Positions 1-9,093 of a DNA stretch of 64,000 bases are shown piece by piece; positions within the stretch are counted from its first letter, which is position 1, and the number at the start of each line of letters is the position of its first letter. The translations under genes and the position numbers were made by a program. Under the pieces are notes generated by a model. That model did no database searches and was not told the origin of the DNA. It saw only the letters and a program-made list of their open reading frames with translations. This DNA is from Paracoccaceae bacterium (lineage in GTDB: Bacteria > Pseudomonadota > Alphaproteobacteria > Rhodobacterales > Rhodobacteraceae): the NCBI GenBank assembly GCA_947476475.1, contig CANJQT010000003.1, positions 29,541 through 93,540 on the forward strand. The letters are read 5' to 3'.

Positions 1-436
1 CCCGGATATGGCTGGCGATGATTGCTCCGCCAAGGCGGGTGGGCACGAGGTCGCGGTAGGCCATGCCGGCGCGGCCGATCACCCAAGGGGCCTGATCGGC
101 CAGGCGACGGACGACAAATGCATGTTCGGTGGGGGGCAGGACCAAGGGCGGGTTGAGTTCGTCGATCGTCACTTCGGTTCCGCCAGGCGACGTCAGGTGG
201 CGTTGCCCTTCGGCGATGCCGTCGGGCGCGTCTGACAGAAGCCGCAGATGACCTGCCGAAGCCTTGAAACCCTGATCCAGCCGAACCCGCAACCCGTGGC
301 CGGAAAACACTGCGACCGACGGGTTGTCCGCCGGATAGATCATATCCATCCGCATCCCGAGGGTTTTGGTGAAAAAGGACAGGTCCTTGCGCAGGTCGCT
401 GGTCGGCAGCAGGATTTCGGCGCGCGTTTCGGTCAT
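1..436 (-). CDS. VOC/cupin-like protein, partial (C-terminus beyond left edge)
   Basis: The frame opens at an ATG (434-436) preceded on its own strand by a GGAG about six bases upstream, and stays open for 145 codons to the window edge. The first ~110 residues look like a vicinal-oxygen-chelate (glyoxalase/bleomycin-resistance) half domain, beginning with LLPTSDLRKDLSFFTKTLGM. From about residue 120 the text GRAGMAYRDLVPTRLGG...SHIR resembles the start of a cupin barrel. From memory, proteins with this two-part layout occur in Rhodobacteraceae; I do not know a substrate. It is divergent from maeB. Because the end is missing, the cupin assignment is inference. Confidence 0.6.
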   Translation of the reverse strand, partial: MTETRAEILLPTSDLRKDLSFFTKTLGMRMDMIYPADNPSVAVFSGHGLRVRLDQGFKASAGHLRLLSDAPDGIAEGQRHLTSPGGTEVTIDELNPPLVLPPTEHAFVVRRLADQAPWVIGRAGMAYRDLVPTRLGGAIIASHIR

Positions 437-554
437 GGTCGTCTCCGTCAGGCCGTGCGGGCAGCATGGCCGGTTGACCATCAGTCCTCAAGCCTGACGT
501 CACATTGCAAGGATTTTATTGTATGTGTTTTGTACGCACCATGATAAAGCCCGT

Positions 555-591
555 TTGACGTGGCGAATTTTTAGTTTAGCCTTAAACTAAA
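555..591 (+). promoter_or_regulatory. maeB promoter with a perfect operator-like inverted repeat
   Basis: A TTGACG (-35-like, 555-560) is followed 16 bases later by TAGCCT (-10-like, 577-582). Lying over the -10 is a perfect inverted repeat with 9-base arms, TTTAGTTTA (570-578) and TAAACTAAA (583-591), 4 bases apart. It ends four bases before the GGGAGG ribosome site of maeB. The symmetry suggests a dimeric repressor, for example of the MarR or GntR type; the regulator is not identifiable from this window. Confidence 0.55.
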
Positions 592-605
592 TCCGGGAGG
601 GCGTG

Positions 606-2885
606 ATGGAAGAGACGCGGCAGGACAACGTGCGGCAAGCGGCGCTGGATTATCACGAATTCCCCAAGCCCGGAAAACTGGAAATCCGCCCCACAAAGCC
701 GCTGGCCAATGGCCGCGACCTTAGCCTCGCCTATTCGCCCGGCGTGGCCGAAGCCTGTCTTGAGATCAAGGCCGACCCCGCCACCGCCAGTCGCTATACG
801 GCACGCGGCAATCTGGTCGCGGTCGTCACCAATGGCACAGCCGTTCTGGGGCTGGGCAATATCGGTGCGCTGGCGGCTAAACCGGTGATGGAGGGCAAGG
901 CGGTTCTGTTCAAGAAATTCGCCAACATCGACTGTTTCGACATTGAACTGAACGAGCCTGATCCCGTGAAACTGGCCGAGATTGTCTGCGCGCTGGAGCC
1001 GACTTTCGGCGCGATCAATCTGGAGGACATCAAGGCGCCCGACTGCTTCATCGTCGAGGAACTTTGCCGCAGCCGGATGAAGATCCCGGTCTTTCACGAT
1101 GATCAACACGGCACTGCCATTGTCGTCGGTGCTGCAGCAACCAATGCGCTACATGTGGCGGGCAAGCGGTTTGACCAGATCAAGGTCGTCTCGACAGGCG
1201 GCGGCGCGGCGGGGATTGCCTGCCTGAACATGCTGCTGAAATTGGGGGTAAAGCGCGAAAACGTCTGGCTTTGCGATCTTGCGGGTCTTGTCTATCGCGG
1301 ACGCGAGGAGCAGATGACGCTGCAAAAGGCCGACTACGCCCAAGGCACCAAGCCTGCACAGTTGGGTGATGTAATCGTCGGCGCAGATCTGTTTCTGGGC
1401 CTGTCGGGTCCCGGGGTGCTGACGTCAGAAATGGTGGCGAAGATGGCCCCGCGGCCCATCGTCTTCGCGCTTGCGAACCCTACGCCGGAAATCCTGCCCG
1501 ATCAGGTCCGCGCCGTGGCGCCCGATGCGATCATCGCCACCGGGCGCAGCGACTTTCCCAATCAGGTCAACAACGTCCTGTGTTTCCCTTTCATCTTCCG
1601 CGGCGCGCTGGATGTCGGCGCCACCACGATCAACGCTGAAATGGAACTGGCCTGCATCGAAGGCATCGCCGCCCTTGCCCGCGCCACGACCAGCGCCGAG
1701 GCCGCCGCTGCCTATCGCGGCGAAAAGCTGAGTTTCGGGCCTGACTACCTTATCCCCAAGCCCTTCGATCCGCGCCTGATAGGCGTGGTGGCCAGTGCCG
1801 TGGCCAAGGCCGCGATGGAGACTGGCGTGGCGACCCGACCTATCGCCGATATGGACGCCTACCGCGAAAAGCTGAATGGTTCGGTCTTCAAGTCCGCGCT
1901 CATCATGCGTCCGGTCTTCGAGGCGGCCCGAACTGCAAGCCGCCGCATTATCTTTGCCGAAGGCGAGGATGAGCGCGTCCTGCGCTGCGCCAATGCGATG
2001 CTCGAGGAGATGACCGACAAACCCATCCTTATCGGTCGCCCCGAAGTGATTGAACGGCGCTGCGAGCGGGCCGGTCTGCCGATCCGCCCAGGGCAGGACT
2101 TTGAAATCGTGAACCCAGAAAACGATCCGCGCTACCGCGACTACTGGCAGACCTATCACGCGCTGATGGAACGCCGCGGCGTGACGCCCGAAGTGGCCCG
2201 CGCAGTCATGCGCACCAATGCTACCGCGATCGCCGCAGTTGCCGTGCACCGGGGGGAAGCAGAAAGCATGATCTGCGGCACCTTTGGTCATTACCTTTGG
2301 CACCTGAATTATGTGAATCAGATTCTTGGGCGGGGCGGGCTTTATCCACAGGGCGCGCTGTCACTGATGATCCAGGAAGATGGCCCGTTGTTTGTTGCCG
2401 ACACCCATGTGAACGCAGTCCCCACACCCGATCAGATAGCCACCACTATCATCGGCGCCGCCCGCCATGCCCGCCGCTTTGGCGTGGTGCCGCGCGTGGC
2501 GCTGTGTTCGCATTCGAACTTCGGCAACCTGGAAAACGATTCGGGCCGCCGGATGCGCGCCGCGATGGAGATCCTAGAGACCCGAGGCCTCGACTTTGCC
2601 TTCGAAGGGGAAATGTCGGTCGATGCGGCCTTGGATGCGGATCTTCGCGCGCGGATCTTCCCCAATGCCCGCTATGGCGAGGCGGCGAATATTCTGGTCT
2701 TCGCCTATACGGATGCGGCCAACACCGCCCGCAACATTTTGAAGATGAAGGCCGGCGGGCTAGAGGTAGGGCCAATCCTGATGGGCATGGGCAACAAGGC
2801 ACATATCTGCACGCCGTCGATCACTGCGCGGGGGCTTTTGAACATGTCCGCCATCGCCGGAACTCCGGTCACCCATTACAGCTAG
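606..2885 (+). CDS. maeB: NADP-dependent malic enzyme with phosphotransacetylase domain
   Basis: This cytosolic enzyme decarboxylates malate to pyruvate with NADP, linking the TCA cycle to acetyl-CoA and NADPH supply. The 759-residue length and two-part build are those of MaeB. Residues 1 to ~430 form the malic/Rossmann part ([13 protein letters not shown] early, [13 protein letters not shown] near residue 163, [11 protein letters not shown] near 296). From ~435 on there is a phosphate acetyl/butyryl-transferase-like domain ([16 protein letters not shown]) that is usually regulatory rather than catalytic. A GTG lies directly before the ATG; I chose the ATG at 606 because GGGAGG (595-600) is then five bases away. 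An operator-like palindrome overlaps the promoter. Confidence 0.95.
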   Translation: MEETRQDNVRQAALDYHEFPKPGKLEIRPTKPLANGRDLSLAYSPGVAEACLEIKADPATASRYTARGNLVAVVTNGTAVLGLGNIGALAAKPVMEGKAVLFKKFANIDCFDIELNEPDPVKLAEIVCALEPTFGAINLEDIKAPDCFIVEELCRSRMKIPVFHDDQHGTAIVVGAAATNALHVAGKRFDQIKVVSTGGGAAGIACLNMLLKLGVKRENVWLCDLAGLVYRGREEQMTLQKADYAQGTKPAQLGDVIVGADLFLGLSGPGVLTSEMVAKMAPRPIVFALANPTPEILPDQVRAVAPDAIIATGRSDFPNQVNNVLCFPFIFRGALDVGATTINAEMELACIEGIAALARATTSAEAAAAYRGEKLSFGPDYLIPKPFDPRLIGVVASAVAKAAMETGVATRPIADMDAYREKLNGSVFKSALIMRPVFEAARTASRRIIFAEGEDERVLRCANAMLEEMTDKPILIGRPEVIERRCERAGLPIRPGQDFEIVNPENDPRYRDYWQTYHALMERRGVTPEVARAVMRTNATAIAAVAVHRGEAESMICGTFGHYLWHLNYVNQILGRGGLYPQGALSLMIQEDGPLFVADTHVNAVPTPDQIATTIIGAARHARRFGVVPRVALCSHSNFGNLENDSGRRMRAAMEILETRGLDFAFEGEMSVDAALDADLRARIFPNARYGEAANILVFAYTDAANTARNILKMKAGGLEVGPILMGMGNKAHICTPSITARGLLNMSAIAGTPVTHYS

Positions 2886-2919
2886 CAGAATCAGGTTTCT
2901 GCAACTGGGGCGCGCCCAA

Positions 2920-3009
2920 TTTGCAAATCCAGCGCGCCGCAGGACCGCGCACATAACGAACAAACATATTTGCAAAAATTTGCCGCGCAATAATCGTGCT
3001 TTTTGCAAA
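2920..3009 (+). promoter_or_regulatory. TTTGCAAA operators upstream of prpE (PccR/ScfR-like)
   Basis: Three exact TTTGCAAA octamers stand at 2920-2927, 2969-2976 and 3002-3009. A half site TTTGC (2979-2983) lies one helical turn after the second. In Rhodobacter sphaeroides the short-chain acyl-CoA regulator PccR is reported to bind paired TTTGCAAA boxes at propionyl-CoA carboxylase promoters. Their presence 95-185 bases before prpE therefore suggests propionyl-CoA-responsive control. The spacing seen here is not the published tandem spacing as I remember it, so the exact regulator is inference. The regulator gene is not in this window. Confidence 0.6.
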
Positions 3010-3104
3010 TTTCAGACAACGGCCCTCGGCTGTGACCGCTAACCGCGTTGCGCCTAAGCCGCCGCCTGCCCTAACCTGCCGCCAGCTTTGGAGGAGGTCA
3101 GAAA

Positions 3105-5009
3105 ATGGCGGCAACCGGCACCTACGCACAGGTCTATGCAGGCTGGAAGCGCGACCCGGAAGGGTTCTGGATGCAAGCCGCAAAAGCCATTGACTGGGCG
3201 GTTCCGCCGAGCCGGGCATTGAATGCCGGTCATGCGCCCCTTTATGAATGGTTCACCGATGCGCGCGTGAATACCTGCTGGAATGCCGTCGACCGCCATG
3301 TCGAGGCAGGGCGCGGCGACCAGGTGGCGATCATCCACGACAGCCCGATGACCCAAACGGTGCGCAAGATCACTTACGGCGAACTGCGCGACCGCGTGGC
3401 GCTTCTGGCGGGGGCCTTGCGGGCGAAGGGCGTCAAAAAAGGCGACCGGGTGATCATCTACATGCCGATGGTGCCAGAGGCGCTGGAAGCGATGCTGGCC
3501 TGCGCCCGGCTGGGGGCAATCCATTCGGTGGTCTTCGGTGGATTTGCGGCGAACGAGTTGGCAGTGCGGATCGACGATTGCAGGCCGCGCGCAATCATCG
3601 CAGCCTCGTGCGGGCTCGAACCCGGTCGGGTCGTCCACTATAAACCGCTGATCGACGCTGCGATCAATCAGGCTGGCCACAAGCCGGATTTCTGCGTGAT
3701 CTTCCAGCGCGAACAAGAGGTGGCCCAACTCACCGCGGGCCGCGATGTGGACTGGCATTCCTTCCAGTTTGGCGTCGCGCCGGCAGACTGTGTGCCGGTC
3801 GAAGGCAACCATCCGGCCTATATCCTTTACACATCTGGCACCACCGGAGCGCCCAAGGGTGTGGTGCGCCACACCGCAGGCCATCTGGTTGCGCTGAACT
3901 GGACGATGAGCGCGATCTATAGGTGCGAACCGGGCGATGTCTTCTGGGCGGCGTCTGACGTGGGCTGGGTCGTGGGTCACTCCTACATCTGCTATGGGCC
4001 ACTGATCGCCGGCTGCACGACCATCGTGTTTGAAGGGAAACCCGTCGGCACGCCCGACGCCGGCACCTTCTGGCGGGTCATTCAGGACCATGGGGTGAAG
4101 AGCTTCTTCACCGCGCCTACGGCGCTGCGCGCCATCAAGCGCGAAGATCCGGATGGCAGGCTTTTGGAGGATTACGATCTTTCGGGTCTGACCGCGCTGT
4201 ATCTGGCGGGCGAACGGGCCGACCCCGCCACCGTCGACTGGGCGGGGCGGCATCTGAAGGTGCCGGTCGTCGATCACTGGTGGCAGACCGAAACCGGCTT
4301 TGCAATTGCTGCAAACCCGTTGGGGATCGAGGTTTTGCCGTTCAAGTCCGGTTCGCCCTCGGTCGCCATGCCGGGGTTTGATGTGCAGGTGCTGGATGAG
4401 GGAGGCCATCCGGTGCCCCCCGGAACGCTGGGCGCGATTGCGGTGAAACTTCCCTTGCCGCCCGGCACCCTGCCAACGCTTTGGCAGGCCGAAGACCGAT
4501 TCCGCAAAAGCTATCTCGATCATTTCCCCGGCCATTACGAAACCGGGGATGCGGGGTATGTTGACGCAGACGGCTATCTTTACATCATGGCGCGCACTGA
4601 CGATGTGATCAACGTCGCCGGGCACCGGCTCTCTACCGGGGCGATGGAAGAGGTTCTGGCCAGCCATCCTGATGTTGCCGAATGCGCGGTGATCGGCGTG
4701 GCCGATGACCTGAAGGGCCAGATGCCGCTGGGGTTCTTGTGCCTGAACAAAGGCTGCACCCGCCCAGCCGCCGATGTGGCCAAGGACTGCGTGAAACTTG
4801 TTCGCGACAAGATCGGGCCTGTCGCGGCCTTCAAGACCGCTTGCGTTGTCGACAGGCTGCCCAAAACCCGGTCGGGCAAGATCCTGCGCGGGACGATGGT
4901 CAAGATTGCCGACGGGCAAAGCTACAAGATGCCCGCAACCATTGATGACCCCGCTATCCTGACCGAGATTGCAGCAGCGCTGAGGGGACTTGGCTACCCT
5001 CCGGCCTGA
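3105..5009 (+). CDS. prpE: propionyl-CoA synthetase (propionate--CoA ligase)
   Basis: PrpE activates propionate to propionyl-CoA via an acyl-adenylate in the cytosol. The 634-residue protein has the acyl/acetyl-CoA synthetase layout: N-terminal ACAS cap (YAQVYAGWKRDPEGFW), P-loop-like YTSGTTGAPKG near residues 240-251, the WWQTETG adenylate motif near 395, and the C-terminal KTRSGKILRGTM hinge/lysine motif with the acetylatable lysine. Start and C-terminus match PrpE better than Acs (shorter, with ALNAGHAPLYEWFTDARVN rather than the Acs N-terminus). The start is set by GGAGGAGG (3090-3097) eight bases before the ATG. Three TTTGCAAA boxes lie upstream. meaB and mce elsewhere in the window serve the same downstream pathway. 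Confidence 0.9.
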   Translation: MAATGTYAQVYAGWKRDPEGFWMQAAKAIDWAVPPSRALNAGHAPLYEWFTDARVNTCWNAVDRHVEAGRGDQVAIIHDSPMTQTVRKITYGELRDRVALLAGALRAKGVKKGDRVIIYMPMVPEALEAMLACARLGAIHSVVFGGFAANELAVRIDDCRPRAIIAASCGLEPGRVVHYKPLIDAAINQAGHKPDFCVIFQREQEVAQLTAGRDVDWHSFQFGVAPADCVPVEGNHPAYILYTSGTTGAPKGVVRHTAGHLVALNWTMSAIYRCEPGDVFWAASDVGWVVGHSYICYGPLIAGCTTIVFEGKPVGTPDAGTFWRVIQDHGVKSFFTAPTALRAIKREDPDGRLLEDYDLSGLTALYLAGERADPATVDWAGRHLKVPVVDHWWQTETGFAIAANPLGIEVLPFKSGSPSVAMPGFDVQVLDEGGHPVPPGTLGAIAVKLPLPPGTLPTLWQAEDRFRKSYLDHFPGHYETGDAGYVDADGYLYIMARTDDVINVAGHRLSTGAMEEVLASHPDVAECAVIGVADDLKGQMPLGFLCLNKGCTRPAADVAKDCVKLVRDKIGPVAAFKTACVVDRLPKTRSGKILRGTMVKIADGQSYKMPATIDDPAILTEIAAALRGLGYPPA

Positions 5010-5101
5010 ATCGCGCAATACCGCACTGCATCCTGCGGTGGTAGCAGAACAAACAGTTGCCATCAAAAGGATATGTCGTTTCAGACAGGTTGGCGAAACA
5101 G

Positions 5102-5124
5102 GTTTCCTGACGTAGACAGGAAAC
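5102..5124 (+). promoter_or_regulatory. inverted repeat overlapping the ribosome site of the hybrid kinase gene
   Basis: GTTTCCTG (5102-5109) and CAGGAAAC (5117-5124) are perfect complements separated by 7 bases. The right arm contains the AGGA that would serve as ribosome site for the ATG at 5128. As RNA it would form a hairpin hiding that site; as DNA it could be an operator for a dimeric protein. Either reading suggests control at the very start of this signalling operon. Confidence 0.5.
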
Positions 5125-5127
5125 ATT

Positions 5128-6708
5128 ATGCAACCTGCACTTGAATTCAGACATATTCTTCTCTCCGCCCCGAAGTTGACCGCTCGTGCGGCGTTTTCGG
5201 CCCAAAGCCGCATGATGGCTGCGGTTCCTGCCGACACGTCAGCCCGGCTTGCCCTTCTAGGCCATGATGTGCGCGCTGCGGTATCTGATGTCATCGGGGG
5301 TCTGCAACTCTTGCCCCGTGAGGGGCTCGCACCGGAAGCGCACCTTCAGCTTGAACGGGTTCGCGCCTCTGCCGAATTGCTGTCCCGTCTGATGGACGAA
5401 GGGCTGGCGGCAGTACTGGGCGAAGACAATGTCGCATCTGCGCCTACAGACAATATTCCGCTGACTGGGCTGATCCATGACATCGAAGCCAGATGGTGCG
5501 GGCGAGCCCGTGAAAAGGGTCTGACCTTCACCGCGTCGACGGCAAGAAACGCACCGCACGTCCTGACGCTGAACCGAATTGCGCTGGATCGGATCTTGTC
5601 GAATATCCTGTCCAACGCGATCAAATACTCTGACGTCGGCGTGGTGGCACTGCATGTCGAAATAACGCCGTCGAACAGATTGCGCTTGGCGGTCACCGAT
5701 GATGGACCAGGCTTTTCCGCAGAAGCGTTGGCGCGGCTGTTCGACCTTGGGGGTCGGCCCCACGACAATGAGGTGCCGGGTCAGGGTCTTGGGCTACACA
5801 TTGCGCGGGGCATGGCGGGCCGTCTGGGAGGCGCGATAACGGTGGAAAACCGCACAACGGGTGGCGCCTGCATCGCCCTCGAATTGCCACCAACAAGTTG
5901 GACTACGCCCACCGCCCCGCCGGCCGCATTGCCGGATCTCAGCCATGTGAAAGTTCTGGTCGCGGATGACAGCGCCACAAATCAGGCGATCATCGGCCGG
6001 ATGCTGGATCGCATGGGTGCTTCCTACGTCATCGCCGATGACGGGGTCGCGGCGCTGGACTGGCTCAGCCGGGAAACCTTCGACCTGGCGCTGGTCGATA
6101 TCGAAATGCCGCGCTTGTCGGGGCTGGATGTGATCCACCAGCTGCGGGTCGGTGCCTATGCACACAAAAACATGCCGGTAATTGCGATTACCGCCTATGT
6201 GCTGCAATCAAACCGCGATGCGATCTATGCCGCCGGGGCAGATGCCATTCTGGTCAAACCCTTGGCCGGGATCGAAACCTTTGGCGCAACCATCAGCAAG
6301 CTGCTGAACCACCCCGCCATTCCGGCAGAAGAAGCAGCGATGTCCGCAGCGGCTGCGCAGGACGATACTTCGACGCGGTTGGAACGTCTTGTCGATGCGG
6401 CAGGGCCAGACCTTGGACAGGAGCTTTTGTCGCGCCTGAGCGCGGATCTGCGCAGCGTAGAACATGGCCTGATTGAGGGCTTTGCCGCAGGCGCGGCCGA
6501 ACAGATCCACAGTTGCACGCATATCCTGATCGCACTCGCTGGCACTGCCGGGGCAGAGGAGCTGCTTGCACTGGCCCGCGCGCTGAACCACACTGCCCAA
6601 ACGGGGGATATCACGACTGGAAAAGCGACCATGCGTCGCGCTCTGGATTTGCTGAAACGGCTGATCACACAGACCGATGACCTGCGTTTGCGTCGGGGCG
6701 GAAACTGA
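5128..6708 (+). CDS. cytosolic hybrid histidine kinase (HisKA-like, HATPase, receiver, degenerate Hpt)
   Basis: The 526-residue protein has no transmembrane segment or recognisable sensor domain. It has an H-box-like GHDVRAAVSD (H46), an HATPase domain (N-box ILSNAIKYSD near 160, DDGPGF at 191, GQGLGLHIARG near 220), a receiver at ~274-390 (VADD, phospho-acceptor D324, late K in LVKPLAG), and a C-terminal helical segment in which THILIALAGTAGAEEL (H465) sits where an Hpt histidine would. The Hpt lysine/glycine positions are not conserved. This builds an internal His-Asp-His relay ending at the next gene, whose ATG overlaps this stop by one base. The signal is unknown; the first ~40 residues are not recognised. 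Confidence 0.8.
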   Translation: MQPALEFRHILLSAPKLTARAAFSAQSRMMAAVPADTSARLALLGHDVRAAVSDVIGGLQLLPREGLAPEAHLQLERVRASAELLSRLMDEGLAAVLGEDNVASAPTDNIPLTGLIHDIEARWCGRAREKGLTFTASTARNAPHVLTLNRIALDRILSNILSNAIKYSDVGVVALHVEITPSNRLRLAVTDDGPGFSAEALARLFDLGGRPHDNEVPGQGLGLHIARGMAGRLGGAITVENRTTGGACIALELPPTSWTTPTAPPAALPDLSHVKVLVADDSATNQAIIGRMLDRMGASYVIADDGVAALDWLSRETFDLALVDIEMPRLSGLDVIHQLRVGAYAHKNMPVIAITAYVLQSNRDAIYAAGADAILVKPLAGIETFGATISKLLNHPAIPAEEAAMSAAAAQDDTSTRLERLVDAAGPDLGQELLSRLSADLRSVEHGLIEGFAAGAAEQIHSCTHILIALAGTAGAEELLALARALNHTAQTGDITTGKATMRRALDLLKRLITQTDDLRLRRGGN

Positions 6709-8108
6709 TGGACACACATCGCCTGCTTCTGATCGAAGACACAGCCTCGCTTCAGCTGGTCTACCAGTCTGTCCTTCAGACGGCAGGGTATGCGGTGACG
6801 GTCGCTGGCGACGGCGCCAGCGCCCTGTCGCTGTTCTTGTCCAATCCGCCGTCGGCCGTGATCATGGACCTGATGCTGCCCGACCGCGAAGGGCTGGACC
6901 TGATGCAAGACCTGCTGGCGACCCGACCTGACATGCCAGTCATTGTCATTACCGCGAACGGTTCCATCAACCGCGCAGTCGAAGCGATGCGCGCCGGAGC
7001 CCATGAATTCCTGGTCAAACCCTTCGACGAGCAGCGGTTTCTGAATGCCGTGGCTTCAGCTGTGGCCCGCGTGGCGAGGCCGGTGAATGGCGACATGGGC
7101 GCCGCTGGGGGTTCGCCCGCAACCGCGCCGCCCGGCGCCTTCATCGGCACCTCACCCGCCATGCAGCAGGTTTATGCCAAGATCCGCTCGGTCGCCCCTT
7201 CGATGGCCACCGTCTTCATTACCGGTGAAAGCGGCACTGGCAAGGAACTGTGCGCCCAGGCCGTGCACGACCTGTCCAACCGCAGCCACGGCCCTTTCGT
7301 GCCACTGAACTGCGGGGCAATTCCGTCAGAACTGCTGGAATCCGAAGTTTTCGGCCATGTGAAAGGCTCTTTCACCGGCGCGATTTCCGACAAGCCCGGT
7401 GCTGCAGCCATGGCGGATGGCGGCACCCTGTTTCTGGACGAGATCTGCGAACTGGATCTGGGTCTTCAGACAAAGCTGTTGCGGTTCCTGCAAAGCTCTA
7501 CCATCCAGCCTGTCGGTGCCAGCCGCCCCCGCAAGGTCAATGTGCGCATCGTCTGCGCCACCAATCGCGATCCCATGGATGCCGTCCGTCGCGGCCAGTT
7601 CCGTGAAGACCTTTACTATCGCCTGCATGTGGTGCCCATCCACATGCCAGCGCTGCGCGAGCGCGGCAACGATGTTGTTGAAATCGCCAGATCGGCCCTA
7701 GCTGACATGTCGCGCGAAGAAGGGCGGCATTTCGAGGGGCTGGACGACGATGTGATATCGCTTCTGCCCCAGCTTCCCTGGCCGGGGAATGTGCGCCAGT
7801 TGCTGAACGTGATCCGCCAGGTTGTTGTGATGAACAACGCGCCGCTTCTGCGCCGCGACATGCTTCCCAAAGAACTGGAAACCGACACAACCCCGCAGCG
7901 CCCGGCACAAAGATTCACGATCATGTCCGATCAGCCCGCGCTCGAGGCTTTGCTTGGCAGAAGTCTGGCTGAAATCGAGCGGGCCGTGATCGAAGCGACC
8001 ATCGCCATGCATGGCGGTTCAGTCACCCGCGCCGCCCGGGTTCTAGAAGTGGCGCCATCGACACTCTATCGCAAGATTGAAGCCTGGGCTGACAAGACGC
8101 CCGAATGA
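6708..8108 (+). CDS. NtrC-family sigma-54-dependent response regulator
   Basis: This 466-residue activator has the full bacterial enhancer-binding build. It has a receiver (IED at 9-11, D54 in VIMDLMLPD, K104 in LVKPF), an AAA+ domain with Walker A GESGTGKE (173-180), a sigma-54 contact loop GSFTGA (220-225; Ala replaced by Ser, tolerated in the family), Walker B GGTLFLDE near 240, and an R-finger region. A Fis-type helix-turn-helix ends the protein (VTRAARVLEVAPSTLYRKIE). It should be phosphorylated by the overlapping upstream kinase and activate RpoN promoters. It abuts nadK tail to tail with no spacer. LuxO-like annotation is common for such proteins; the target genes cannot be told from here. 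Confidence 0.85.
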   Translation: MDTHRLLLIEDTASLQLVYQSVLQTAGYAVTVAGDGASALSLFLSNPPSAVIMDLMLPDREGLDLMQDLLATRPDMPVIVITANGSINRAVEAMRAGAHEFLVKPFDEQRFLNAVASAVARVARPVNGDMGAAGGSPATAPPGAFIGTSPAMQQVYAKIRSVAPSMATVFITGESGTGKELCAQAVHDLSNRSHGPFVPLNCGAIPSELLESEVFGHVKGSFTGAISDKPGAAAMADGGTLFLDEICELDLGLQTKLLRFLQSSTIQPVGASRPRKVNVRIVCATNRDPMDAVRRGQFREDLYYRLHVVPIHMPALRERGNDVVEIARSALADMSREEGRHFEGLDDDVISLLPQLPWPGNVRQLLNVIRQVVVMNNAPLLRRDMLPKELETDTTPQRPAQRFTIMSDQPALEALLGRSLAEIERAVIEATIAMHGGSVTRAARVLEVAPSTLYRKIEAWADKTPE

Positions 8109-8879
8109 TCAGGTAAACTGTTCGCGCGTCAGCCGCTCTTCCAGACCATGACCGGGGTCGAACAGGATGCGGTGATCCACGTCAGGCTTTGAACAGATCT
8201 CTACCGACAACACATCGCGGACCGAAGATCGGCTATCGGCGTCGGCCATCACCGGGCGCTTTTCGGCATCCAGAACATCAAACCGAACATGTGCGGTTTT
8301 GGGCAACAGCGCGCCGCGCCAACGCCGGGGACGGAAGGCCGCCATCGCCGTCAGGGCAAGAACGTCCGATCCGATCGGCAGGATTGGCCCGTGCGCCGAA
8401 TAGTTATACGCTGTCGAGCCCGCAGGGGTAGACACCAGCGCCCCATCGCAAACCAGCGCATCCATCCGTACCCTGCCGTCAATGCTGATACGCAGTTTCG
8501 CTGCCTGTGGCCCGGCGCGCAGCAAGGCCACTTCGTTGATCGCCAGCGCCTCGTGCATCACCCCATCGGCGCTTTCGGCGCGCATCGACAAAGGGTTTAT
8601 CACCGTTTCTTCAGCCGCGCGCAGACGTTCGAACAGTGTTTCCTCGTCATATTCATTCATCAAAAAGCCGATGGTCCCGCAGTTCATGCCATAGACAGCA
8701 ATGTTACGCCGTTCCATCGCATGCAGGGTCTGCAGCATGAACCCATCCCCGCCAAGCGCCACACTCACCTCTGCTTCGGCCTCCGGCGCCGACCCATAGC
8801 GTGCGGTAAGGCGCTCAAGCGCGGACTGCGCCGCCTCGGCCTCGCTGGCCAGAAATGTGATGCGCTGCAAGCCTGTCAC
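8109..8879 (-). CDS. nadK: NAD kinase
   Basis: NAD kinase phosphorylates NAD to NADP in the cytosol. The family signature GGDG is in [14 protein letters not shown], followed by [14 protein letters not shown], the INEVALLR motif and TPAGSTAYN. The frame continues upstream to an ATG at 8978, but the extra 33 residues look nothing like the family. A GTG at 8877-8879 with GGGGA about seven bases ahead gives a 256-residue protein beginning [12 protein letters not shown], matching usual alphaproteobacterial length. It is divergent from glyA and ends exactly where the activator gene ends. Confidence 0.88.
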   Translation of the reverse strand: MTGLQRITFLASEAEAAQSALERLTARYGSAPEAEAEVSVALGGDGFMLQTLHAMERRNIAVYGMNCGTIGFLMNEYDEETLFERLRAAEETVINPLSMRAESADGVMHEALAINEVALLRAGPQAAKLRISIDGRVRMDALVCDGALVSTPAGSTAYNYSAHGPILPIGSDVLALTAMAAFRPRRWRGALLPKTAHVRFDVLDAEKRPVMADADSRSSVRDVLSVEICSKPDVDHRILFDPGHGLEERLTREQFT

Positions 8880-9093
8880 TGCGGTTCCCCGAAATTCTTG
8901 CCTGCATTGATCACCGTTGCGCAGACCTATGCAAGCCCCGCCTTTGCCCTGTGGTTCACGGTCTTGGCAAGCCGCCATGTTTCCGATAGTGGAATTGGTA
9001 GCGCCTCCGACACAAAAGAGGTCGGTTTCCGATCTTCCTCCGTCGCCCTTCCTCCGCTACAACCCCTTTCAAACCGGCACCGAGGAGACAACC

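Noticed and set aside
3054..5294. Long open frame (746 codons) on the strand opposite prpE
   Set aside because: It is the antisense shadow of a well-supported gene in GC-rich DNA; no ribosome site and no family-like text.
8880..8978. Longer N-terminus for NAD kinase starting at 8978
   Set aside because: The extra residues are Cys/Gly/Gln-rich and unlike the family; the GTG at 8879 has a proper ribosome site.
8984..9042. tRNA-like text (AATTGGTAG) and a small hairpin before glyA
   Set aside because: No anticodon stem, T-loop or CCA-side pairing could be drawn; the short hairpin is not followed by further structure.
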